64,000 nucleotides of DNA from Agromyces aurantiacus (GTDB lineage: Bacteria > Actinomycetota > Actinomycetes > Actinomycetales > Microbacteriaceae), in contig NZ_JAFBBW010000001.1 of NCBI RefSeq assembly GCF_016907355.1, positions 3,658,001-3,722,000 of the forward strand. The letters run 5' to 3'. Both the position numbers and the translations under genes were made by a program. Below the pieces are notes generated by a model. It was given only the letters and a program-made list of their open reading frames with translations. It was not told the origin of the DNA and made no database searches. Positions 34,667 through 42,254 of the stretch are shown piece by piece (positions within the stretch are counted from its first letter, which is position 1; every line of letters starts with the position of its first letter).

Positions 34667-34686
34667 TATTGATCATGTGATCAATA
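34667..34686. promoter_or_regulatory. 20-bp palindromic TetR operator
   Basis: TATTGATCA-TG-TGATCAATA is a perfect 9-bp inverted repeat with a 2-bp spacer between the permease operon and the TetR gene. It is AT-rich within GC-rich DNA and overlaps the likely promoters of both directions. Confidence 0.85.
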
Positions 34687-34716
34687 GTGTGGAAGGCTAC
34701 ATAGACTGGCGGCACG

Positions 34717-35349
34717 ATGTCAACACCCACCCGCACGCGGGCCTCGCGGAAGAGCCCTGCCGAGCGATCGGCCGAGATCGCGGATGCCGCCCGCGAGGTC
34801 GCGCTCGAGCACGGCCTCGCCGCGGTGACCCTGCGCTCCATCGCGGCCCGCGTGGGCGTCGCCCCGGCCCTGGTGGCGCACTACCAGCCCAACATGGACG
34901 CGCTCGTCGCGGCCACCTTCGGCCGCGTCGTCTCCGACGAGCTCGCCGAGGTCCGCGACCTCGTCGACGCCCTGCCGACGCCGCGCGAACGCCTCGCAGC
35001 CCTGCTCGACACCCTGCTCGACGGCACGCGCGACGAGGTCACCGTGATCTGGGTCGAGTCCTGGGCGCTCGGCCGCCGCAACGAGGCGCTCGCCGAACGC
35101 GTGCGCCAGGAGATGGACGACTGGCGCGGATTCGTGCAGGGCATCGTCGAGGCGGGCGTCGCCTCCGGCGAGTTCGAGACGGATGACGCGGCCTCCGTCG
35201 CCTGGCAGCTGCTGGGCATGATCGACGGGCTCAACGCGCACGCCCTGGTGCGCTGGGAGGACGCGACCGACCGCGGCTCGCGCATCGGCCACGCCGTCGA
35301 GGGCATGCTCGGACTGCCGCGCGGCGCGCTCGCGCCGGCGCGCGGCTGA
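34717..35349 (+). CDS. TetR-family transcriptional regulator
   Basis: A 210-residue regulator. Residues 13-60 are TetR_N (SAEIADAAREVALEHGLAAVTLRSIAARVGVAPALVAHYQPN), followed by a TetR_C_6/BetI-like ligand domain (RERLAALLDTLLDGT ... WVESWALGRRNEALAERVRQEMDDW). The recognition segment VAPALVAHYQPNMDAL is typical of polyamine or betaine-linked TetR proteins. It is divergent from the NCS1-AguA-amidase operon across 78 bp that contain the perfect 20-bp palindrome, so it very probably represses that operon and itself. The ligand may be agmatine or a breakdown product. Confidence 0.87.
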   Translation: MSTPTRTRASRKSPAERSAEIADAAREVALEHGLAAVTLRSIAARVGVAPALVAHYQPNMDALVAATFGRVVSDELAEVRDLVDALPTPRERLAALLDTLLDGTRDEVTVIWVESWALGRRNEALAERVRQEMDDWRGFVQGIVEAGVASGEFETDDAASVAWQLLGMIDGLNAHALVRWEDATDRGSRIGHAVEGMLGLPRGALAPARG

Positions 35350-35584
35350 GCCGCGGCATCCGCCCCGCCCTCAGTCGTCGTGGCGGGCGTCCCACTCGTC
35401 GGCGAGACGCTTCGGCGGCCAGCCGGGCGTCCGCCACGACCTCCTCGAGACCTCGTGACCTCCGGCCGCACCATGGGGAAGGTCGTCCCGACGCGCTGAG
35501 CGTGCGCGCGCGGCCGGGGCCCGGCGGTGCGTCGATGTCGGATGCCGCGGCTAGCGTGGTCTCGACGACGACGGAGGGAGCCCG
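35350..35584. other. Intergenic region, possible short remnant peptide
   Basis: A 235-bp gap. Read leftward near 35380-35440, one frame ends in SWRTPGWPPKRLADEWDARH and a stop, which looks like the end of a real protein, but it lacks a plausible start and ribosome site. It may be a gene remnant. Confidence 0.3.
35552..35557 (+). promoter_or_regulatory. -10 box TAGCGT for the nuclease-helicase gene
   Basis: TAGCGT lies 28 bp upstream of the ATG at 35585; GGAGGGAG at 35573-35580 is the ribosome site. Confidence 0.5.
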
Positions 35585-38500
35585 ATGTACCTGGTAGGCG
35601 AGACCGTCGTCACGAGCGCGAGCGACCTGAAGAAGGCGTCCGACTGCGAGTTCGCGTTCCTGCGCGAACTCGACGTCAAGCTCGGCCGCGAGACGCTCTT
35701 CGAACCGGTCGCCGACGCGATGCTCGAGCGGGCCGGACGGCTCGGCGACGAGCACGAGATCCGGGTGCTCCAGCGCTACCGCGACGAGTTCGGCGGGGGC
35801 GTCGTCGAGATCGCGCGCCCCGACCTCCGCGATGCCGACCAGGTCACGGCGGCGGTCGAGGCGACCCGCGAGGCGTTCGCCTCGGGTGCGCCGGTGGTGT
35901 TCCAGGCGACGTTCGTCGACGACGGCTTCGTCGGCTTCGCCGACTTCATCGTGCGGCAGCCCGACGGCCGCTACCTCGTGCAGGATTCCAAGCTCGCCCG
36001 CCGGGCACGCGTCACCGCGCTGCTCCAGCTCGCGGCCTACGCGACCCAGCTCGACCGGCTGGGCATCCCGCGCGCCGACACCGTCGAGCTGCTGCTCGGC
36101 GACGGCACCACGAGCTCGCACCGGCTCGAGGACATCGAGCCGGTCTACCTCCTCCGCCGCGATCGGCTCCGGCAGATCGTCGACGAGCGCGTCGCGGCCG
36201 ACGGTCCCGTCGAGTGGGGCGATCCGCGCTACACGCTCGACGGCCGCTGCCCCACGTGCGATCTCGAGGTGCAGGCCAACCGCGACCTGCTGCTCGTGGC
36301 GGGGCTGCGCATCACGCAGCGGGCGCACTTCCTCGAGGCGGGCATCACCACCATCGACGAGCTCGCCGCGTCATCCGGGCCCGTCGAGGGCGTGCTCGAC
36401 GCGACGCTCGACGCGCTGCGCGTGCAGGCGCAGCTGCAGCTCGCCGCCGAGGCGAACGAGCTCGCGGCCGCGGCATCCGGCGAGCGCGCTCCCGACGCCC
36501 CGCCGCTCCCGCCGCCCGTCGTCGTGCGCGAGCCGGGCGCGCTCGCGGCGATCCCCGAGCCCGATGCGGGCGACCTGTTCTTCGACTTCGAGGGCGACCC
36601 GCTCTACACCGAGGGTCCGGCCACCGACTGGGGCCTCGACTACCTGTTCGGCATGATCGACACGGCCGAGCGGTTCACGCCGATCTGGGCGCACAGCTTC
36701 GCCGAGGAGCGCGAGGCGCTCCTGGAGTTCCTCGCGTTCGTGAAGGAGCGCCGCGAGCGACACCCGAACCTGCACATCTACCACTACGCCAGCTACGAGC
36801 GCACGCACCTCACGTCGATCGCGGCGCGCCACGGCGTCGGCGAGGCCGAGGTCGACCAGCTGCTCGCCGACGGCGTGCTCGTCGACCTCTATCCGATCGT
36901 CAAGCGCGCGGTCCGCGTCGGCAGCCGGTCCTACTCGATCAAGAAGCTCGAGCCGCTCTACATGGGCGCCGAGCTGCGCGAGGCCGATGTGAAGTCGGGC
37001 GGCGACTCGATCCTCGAGTACGTCCGCGCACGCGAACTGCAGGCGACCGGCGGCGTCGACCCGGCCACCGGGCTCTCCGGTCCCGAGGCCGCGCAGGTCG
37101 TACTCGACGACCTCGCCGAGTACAACCGGTACGACTGCGTGTCGACGCTGCGGCTGCGCGACTGGCTGCTCGGCCTGGCCCGCGAGCGCGGCATCGCGCC
37201 GGTGCCGGCGCTGCTGCTCGCCGAGCCCACCGGCAAGCACTACGCCGCGAGCCCGCTCGCCGTCGAACTCGACCGGCTCGCGGGCCCCGACGAGGCACGG
37301 CGGGGCGACCCCGACCGCACCGCGCTCGCCCTCGCCGCCGCCGCGATCGACTACCACGACCGCGAGATGAAGACCTTCTGGTGGGGGCACTTCTTCCGCG
37401 TCGAGCAGCCGCTCGAGGCCTGGGAGGATCACCGCGACGTCCTCGTCGTCGATCCGGCCCGCACGCTCGTGCTCCAGGACTGGTACCGCGAGGGCCGGAT
37501 GCAGCAGGACCGCCGCGAGCTGCTGCTGCGCGGTCGCGTCGCGCCCGGGTCGCGGTTCAGCCCCGGCGCCGACCTCTACCTGCTCTACGAGTGGCCCGCG
37601 CCGTTCCCATCCGACGTGCGGCGCCCCGGCTCGCGCGCGTCGACGCGCGCGACCGTGATCGAGGCGACCGCCGACGGCGTGCGCATCGCCGAGCGCTCGG
37701 TCGCCGGCGAGACGTGGCGCGAGCTGCCCGCGGCGCTCGTGCCGGGCAACCCCCCGCCCGCCGGCCGCCAGAAGGATGCGATCGCCGAGTGGGCGCGCCC
37801 CATCGTCGAGCAGCACCCGCGGTGGCCGAAGGACGCCGCGATCGACCTGCTGCGCCGCATCCCGCCGCGCACGCGCTCGGGCTCGCTCGCCCCGCTGCCC
37901 GACCACGAGTACGTCGGCGCAGTGGTCCGCTCGCTCGGCGACCTCGACGACTCCTACCTCGCGGTGCAGGGTCCCCCCGGCACCGGCAAGACCTACGTCG
38001 CGTCGCGCGTCATCGCGCGCCTCGTCGGCCACCACGGGTGGAAGGTCGGCGTCGTCGCGCAGTCGCACGCCGTCGTCGAGCACCTGCTCGACGCGATCGT
38101 GTCGGCCGGCCTCGACTCGCGCCTCATCGCCAAGGCGCCGAAGGAGCGCGACGAGCCGGTCGAACGCGGCTGGACCGCGATCGAGAAGGACGGCGCGTCG
38201 GCGTTCATCGCGGCGCACCAGTCGACCGGGTTCGTCTACGGCGGCACCGCCTGGGACTTCGCGAACGCCGGCCGCGTCGGCCGCCGCGCACTCGACCTGC
38301 TCGTCATCGACGAGGCCGGCCAGTTCTCCCTCGCGTCGACCATCGCCGCGTCGGTCGCCGCTCGCCGGCTGCTCCTGCTCGGCGACCCGCAGCAGCTCCC
38401 GCAGGTCAGCCAGGGCACGCACCCCGAGCCGGTCGACATGTCGGCGCTCGGCTGGATCGCGGACGGCCACGATGTGCTCCCGCCCGAGCTGGGCTACTTC

Positions 38501-39196
38501 CTCGCCGAGAGCCGCCGCATGCACCCCGCGCTGGCCGCACCGGTGTCGCAGCTCTCGTACGAGGGCGAACTCGAGTCGCACTCGTGCGCGGCGCTCCGGC
38601 GCATCGAGGGCGTCGAGCCGGGTCTCACCCCGGTGCCGATCGAGCACGAGGGCAACACGACCGAATCGGCGGAGGAGGCGAGCGAGGTCGTGCGGATCGT
38701 CGCATCCGTGCTCGGCCGGCCCTACGTCGGCACGACCGACGGGCCCGACGGACCGCAGGCCGCCGAGGCGCGGCCGCTCGCGCAGTCCGACCTCATCGTC
38801 GTCACGCCGTACAACGCCCAGCTCGCACTCGTGCGCGACGCGCTCGACCGGGCCGGCTACCGCGACATCCCGGTCGGCACGGTCGACAAGTTCCAGGGCC
38901 AGGAGGCCGCCGTCGCGATCGTGTCGCTCGCGGCGTCATCCGCCGCGGCGGCGCCACGGGGCGTCGAGTTCCTGCTGCTGAAGAACCGGCTCAACGTCGC
39001 GATCTCCCGCGCCCAGGTCGCGGCGTTCCTCGTCTACTCCCCGGGCCTGCTCGACGCGCTCCCGCGCACGCCCCAGGGGGTCGCCCAGCTCAGCGCCTTC
39101 GCCCGGCTCGTCGACGTCGAACTGCCGTCCCTCGACCGCGCACCGGCCGGGCTCGCGACGTCCGATCGGGCCGAGCCGGCCGCGGCGCCCGCCTGA
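35585..39196 (+). CDS. TM0106-type RecB nuclease/SF1 helicase fusion
   Basis: A 1203-residue DNA/RNA-processing protein. The N-terminal part (about 10-300) is a RecB-type nuclease with a CPTC pair near 222 and C21, possible cluster ligands. Residues 320-560 form an RNase H-like/YprB exonuclease domain (FFDFEGDPLYTEGP; D334, E336). The C-terminal part (about 760-1190) is an SF1 helicase with Walker A QGPPGTGKT (795-803), Walker B VIDEAGQF (909-912), and late motifs DKFQGQEAAVAIVSLA and LLLKNRLNVAISRA. The family is widespread and its role (repair, R-loop or invading-DNA processing) is unsettled. It is monocistronic with its own promoter. Confidence 0.9.
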   Translation: MYLVGETVVTSASDLKKASDCEFAFLRELDVKLGRETLFEPVADAMLERAGRLGDEHEIRVLQRYRDEFGGGVVEIARPDLRDADQVTAAVEATREAFASGAPVVFQATFVDDGFVGFADFIVRQPDGRYLVQDSKLARRARVTALLQLAAYATQLDRLGIPRADTVELLLGDGTTSSHRLEDIEPVYLLRRDRLRQIVDERVAADGPVEWGDPRYTLDGRCPTCDLEVQANRDLLLVAGLRITQRAHFLEAGITTIDELAASSGPVEGVLDATLDALRVQAQLQLAAEANELAAAASGERAPDAPPLPPPVVVREPGALAAIPEPDAGDLFFDFEGDPLYTEGPATDWGLDYLFGMIDTAERFTPIWAHSFAEEREALLEFLAFVKERRERHPNLHIYHYASYERTHLTSIAARHGVGEAEVDQLLADGVLVDLYPIVKRAVRVGSRSYSIKKLEPLYMGAELREADVKSGGDSILEYVRARELQATGGVDPATGLSGPEAAQVVLDDLAEYNRYDCVSTLRLRDWLLGLARERGIAPVPALLLAEPTGKHYAASPLAVELDRLAGPDEARRGDPDRTALALAAAAIDYHDREMKTFWWGHFFRVEQPLEAWEDHRDVLVVDPARTLVLQDWYREGRMQQDRRELLLRGRVAPGSRFSPGADLYLLYEWPAPFPSDVRRPGSRASTRATVIEATADGVRIAERSVAGETWRELPAALVPGNPPPAGRQKDAIAEWARPIVEQHPRWPKDAAIDLLRRIPPRTRSGSLAPLPDHEYVGAVVRSLGDLDDSYLAVQGPPGTGKTYVASRVIARLVGHHGWKVGVVAQSHAVVEHLLDAIVSAGLDSRLIAKAPKERDEPVERGWTAIEKDGASAFIAAHQSTGFVYGGTAWDFANAGRVGRRALDLLVIDEAGQFSLASTIAASVAARRLLLLGDPQQLPQVSQGTHPEPVDMSALGWIADGHDVLPPELGYFLAESRRMHPALAAPVSQLSYEGELESHSCAALRRIEGVEPGLTPVPIEHEGNTTESAEEASEVVRIVASVLGRPYVGTTDGPDGPQAAEARPLAQSDLIVVTPYNAQLALVRDALDRAGYRDIPVGTVDKFQGQEAAVAIVSLAASSAAAAPRGVEFLLLKNRLNVAISRAQVAAFLVYSPGLLDALPRTPQGVAQLSAFARLVDVELPSLDRAPAGLATSDRAEPAAAPA

Positions 39197-39237
39197 TCCG
39201 GCCGGGCGACTCGGGCCTAGCGCCCGGAAGGCTGAGA

Positions 39238-39267
39238 ATACCTCACAGGGTATCCACGTAGGGTATC
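39238..39267 (+). promoter_or_regulatory. Promoter and short dyad before the glutaredoxin gene
   Basis: ATACC-TCACAG-GGTAT (39238-39253) is a short inverted repeat. A second GGGTATC at 39261-39267 repeats the right arm in direct orientation 13 bp on. TAGGGT at 39259-39264 is a -10 box whose start point would fall at the ATG (39271), so the mRNA is probably leaderless. Confidence 0.55.
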
Positions 39268-39270
39268 GGC

Positions 39271-39561
39271 ATGACCTCCCCCAGCGATCTCGCCCCTGCC
39301 CGGATCACGATGTACGGCGCCGCCTGGTGCGGCGACTGCCGTCGGTCGAAGGCCCTGCTCGACCGACGCCGCGTCGAGTACGACTACGTCGACCTCGAGG
39401 TCGTCGTCGAGGGGGCTGCGCGTGCCAAGGCGATCTCCGGGCGCACGAACATCCCCGTGATCGTCTTCCCCGACGGCGCGCACTTCACCGAGCCGACCGA
39501 CGCCGAGCTCGGCGCGAAGCTCGACGAGGTCGAGCAGCAGGGCGACGGCGCGGCCGCCTGA
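39271..39561 (+). CDS. Mycoredoxin/glutaredoxin-like protein
   Basis: A 96-residue thioredoxin-fold protein. The active site is MYGAAWCGDCRRSKALLDRR (C20, C23, CxxC). The cis-proline loop RTNIPVIVFPDG and GAHFTEPTDAELGAKL match mycoredoxin-type glutaredoxins that reduce mycothiol-mixed disulfides in actinobacteria; the sequence between the cysteines is GD rather than the usual GY or PY. It probably acts in the cytosol with mycothiol. Its transcript appears to be leaderless, and a 13-bp-stem hairpin follows the gene, separating it from the AAA/TIR operon. Confidence 0.87.
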   Translation: MTSPSDLAPARITMYGAAWCGDCRRSKALLDRRRVEYDYVDLEVVVEGAARAKAISGRTNIPVIVFPDGAHFTEPTDAELGAKLDEVEQQGDGAAA

Positions 39562-39590
39562 TCGCGGCATCCGACCCCGACACGACGCGA

Positions 39591-39620
39591 ACGGCCCGTC
39601 GCCCCTCGGCGGCGGGCCGT
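39591..39620 (+). terminator. Hairpin terminator after the glutaredoxin gene
   Basis: ACGGCCCGTCGCC (39591-39603) and GGCGGCGGGCCGT (39608-39620) pair over 13 positions with one T-G wobble and a 4-base loop. It ends transcription before the operon at 39705. Confidence 0.65.
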
Positions 39621-39704
39621 CGGCGTGCCCGGGGACCTTCGCCCCTGCCGCGCCGCGCGATGCGCCCGCACGCTGGAGCCAGGCAGTCCTGACGGGAGAC
39701 GTCC

Positions 39705-42254
39705 ATGGCCAGCTCCGACCCGGAACCCGGCGCACACCCGGGACCGCTCGTCGTCGTCGCCGGGGACGTCACGGTCGACTGGAACCTCGCCCGGCGGCCG
39801 GTGTCGGCGCAGGCGCAGTCGCAGTCGCAGTCGGACGGTGGCCGGGCGCCCCACCGCGGCGGCGCGGCCCTGCTCGGCGATCTGATCGCGCTCACGGCCG
39901 CCGGGATGCCCGACCGCCGGCCTGCGCGGGTCAGCCCGCCCGAGCCGTTCGGCACGGTCGCGCCGGGAGACGGACGCCACAACCACTCCTACGCGGTCTG
40001 GAACCCGGCCGCGGGCGGCGATGGGTCGAGCGCACCGGCATGGCGTGTCGGCACGTTGCTCGGCACCGACCGAGCACGCTCGGACGAGCGCACGCGGCAG
40101 GAGTGGCAGCGCCTGGCGTCGGCGGCGGCGCGCGCCGACGTGATCGTGCTCGACGACGCCGACCTGGGCTTCCGCGACCTCTCCGACGCGACGGTGTGGG
40201 AGGCGACGCGGGCGAGGCGGCCGTGGATCGTGCTGAAGCAGTCGAGGCGCATCGCGCAGGGCCCGCTGTGGGAGCACCTGACCGCCGACGCGGCCGACCG
40301 GCTCATCGTCGTCGTCGCGATCGACGACCTCCGCGCCGACGAGATCCAGGTGAGCCGGGCGCTCTCGTGGGAGCGCACCGCCCAGGACCTGCTGTGGGAA
40401 CTCGTCAACGCCCCCGCCATGAACGCCCTCTCGCAGGTCGCCCACACGCTCGTGTCGTTCGGACCGTCCGGCGCCATGCTCGTCTCCCGGGACGCCCACG
40501 CGCCGCATCCGAGCTGCACGCTCTTCTACGACCCCGCGATCGCCGAGGGCGGCTGGGAGCTCGAGCACGCCGACGGGGTCATGGGCGGCACCGACTGCCT
40601 CGTCGCGGCGATCGCGTGCCGACTCCTGGGACGGCCGGAGACCCCGGACCTCGGCGGCGCGGTCGAGGACGGCGTCGCCGCGGCGCGGCTGCTGCACGTG
40701 CGCGGCTACGAGGAGGCCGGACCCGGTCGCACCGACCTGGCCTTCCCGCTCGACGCCGTGGCCGGGGCCCTGCGATCCGAGTCGGAGCCGCTCGTCGCGG
40801 TCGCGGTCCCCGAGCCGTCGGCGGACCGGTACTGGACCATCCTCGAGGACCGGTGCCGCGGGGCCCTCGACGCCACCGCGGCCGACGTGGTACGACGCGG
40901 CCCCTCCGCCGCGCTCGCGGGCGTGCCGCTGGGCCGCTTCGCGAGCCTGACGACCGCCGATCGCAGCGAGATCGAGTCGTTCCGCGGCGTCGCGGCGCTC
41001 ATCGGCGAGTACCTCACCTCGCCCGCGACCGCACCGCTCTGCATCGGCGTCTTCGGGCCGCCGGGCGCCGGCAAGTCGTTCGGCGTGAAGCAGGTCGCGA
41101 AGGCCGTCGCGGGCGGCCGGGTGAGCTCCGCGCTCGAGTTCAACCTGGCGCAGCTCGGCTCGACCGACGAACTCGCCGACGCGTTCCACGTCGTCAGGGA
41201 CACCGCCCTGTCGGGCCGGATCCCGCTCGTGTTCTGGGACGAGTTCGACAGCGACCTGATGGGCGAACCGCTCGGATGGCTGCGGCACTTCCTCGCCCCC
41301 ATGCAGGACGGCGAGTTCCGCCACGGCCAGCTCACGCACCGCATCGGACGGGCCATCTTCGTGTTCGCGGGCGGCACGGCCGCGCGCGTCGAGGAGTTCG
41401 GCCGTGGACTCGGGGAGGCGGACTTCCGCCGAGCCAAGGGACCCGACTTCGTCAGCCGGCTCCGCGGCTTCGTCGACGTCCTCGGGCCGAACGCGCACGG
41501 CCCGCAGGACCACTACGCCGTCATCCGTCGAGCGCTCCTGCTCCGCGCGATCCTCGAGCGGCAGGCCCCGCAGCTCTTCGACGGCTCGCGCCTGCGCATC
41601 GACAGCGGAGTGCTTCGCGCCTTCCTCGAGGTATCGGAGTACCGGCACGGTGCGCGCTCGCTCGAGGCGATCGTCGCTTCGTCGCACCTCGCGGGTGCGA
41701 GCACCTACGCGCGGTCCGCCCTGCCGCCGACCGCGCAACTCGGCCTGCACGTCGAGCCGGAGGACTTCGAATCGCTCGTGCAGCATCCCGACCTGGAGGG
41801 AGCGCTCCTCGAACGCCTCGCCCGCGCGGCCCACCGCGTGTACGAGGAGCGCCTCCCCGGCAGCCGGACGCTGGTCGCCTTCGACGACCTTCCGTCGTAC
41901 CAGCGGGAGCAGAACCGCGCGAACGTGCGCGACATCCCGACCAAGCTCGCACGGATCGGCTGCGTCATGGTGCCGGCGAGCGCGGCGGCCGCGCCCACGG
42001 AGCTCACCGCCGACGAGGTGGAGCGCCTCGCGGAGGACGAGCACGCGCGCTGGCTGCGCGACCTCGGGCCCGGATGGCAGTACGGCGCGACGAGCGACCC
42101 CGAGCGGCGGATCCACGAGGCCTACCTGCCATGGCCGGCGCTGCCCGACGACCAGCGCGACAAGGACCGCGAGCTGGTCCGCCGGATCCCGACGATCATC
42201 CGCGAGGCCGGGTACGCCATCGTCCGCACCCACCGGATGCCGGGGGCGCCGTGA
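39705..42254 (+). CDS. PfkB-like/AAA+/RyR-domain protein (switch ATPase of a TIR module)
   Basis: An 849-residue multidomain protein. Residues 10-350 resemble the PfkB/ribokinase fold: VVVAGDVTVDWNLA at the start and VMGGTDCLVAAIACRLLG near 293-308, where D297 takes the place of the GAGD catalytic Asp. Residues 420-640 form an AAA+ ATPase (Walker A GPPGAGKS 451-458; Walker B VFWDEFDSD, D512/E513; sensor-like FVSRLRGFVDVLG). Residues about 755-845 are a RyR domain (ERLAEDEHARWLRD, YLPWPALPD, KDRELVRRIPTIIREAGYAI). RyR domains in bacteria are associated with nucleotide-based conflict systems. It overlaps the TIR gene by GTGA. No known protein with this exact set comes to mind. Confidence 0.8.
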   Translation: MASSDPEPGAHPGPLVVVAGDVTVDWNLARRPVSAQAQSQSQSDGGRAPHRGGAALLGDLIALTAAGMPDRRPARVSPPEPFGTVAPGDGRHNHSYAVWNPAAGGDGSSAPAWRVGTLLGTDRARSDERTRQEWQRLASAAARADVIVLDDADLGFRDLSDATVWEATRARRPWIVLKQSRRIAQGPLWEHLTADAADRLIVVVAIDDLRADEIQVSRALSWERTAQDLLWELVNAPAMNALSQVAHTLVSFGPSGAMLVSRDAHAPHPSCTLFYDPAIAEGGWELEHADGVMGGTDCLVAAIACRLLGRPETPDLGGAVEDGVAAARLLHVRGYEEAGPGRTDLAFPLDAVAGALRSESEPLVAVAVPEPSADRYWTILEDRCRGALDATAADVVRRGPSAALAGVPLGRFASLTTADRSEIESFRGVAALIGEYLTSPATAPLCIGVFGPPGAGKSFGVKQVAKAVAGGRVSSALEFNLAQLGSTDELADAFHVVRDTALSGRIPLVFWDEFDSDLMGEPLGWLRHFLAPMQDGEFRHGQLTHRIGRAIFVFAGGTAARVEEFGRGLGEADFRRAKGPDFVSRLRGFVDVLGPNAHGPQDHYAVIRRALLLRAILERQAPQLFDGSRLRIDSGVLRAFLEVSEYRHGARSLEAIVASSHLAGASTYARSALPPTAQLGLHVEPEDFESLVQHPDLEGALLERLARAAHRVYEERLPGSRTLVAFDDLPSYQREQNRANVRDIPTKLARIGCVMVPASAAAAPTELTADEVERLAEDEHARWLRDLGPGWQYGATSDPERRIHEAYLPWPALPDDQRDKDRELVRRIPTIIREAGYAIVRTHRMPGAP

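Noticed and set aside
35375..35480. Short leftward gene ending at about 35372
   Set aside because: The end of the peptide looks natural but no start codon or ribosome site fits; it is kept only as a possible remnant.
36371..38647. Long leftward open frame antisense to the nuclease-helicase gene
   Set aside because: Its composition is that of a shadow frame, while the forward frame has complete helicase and nuclease motifs.
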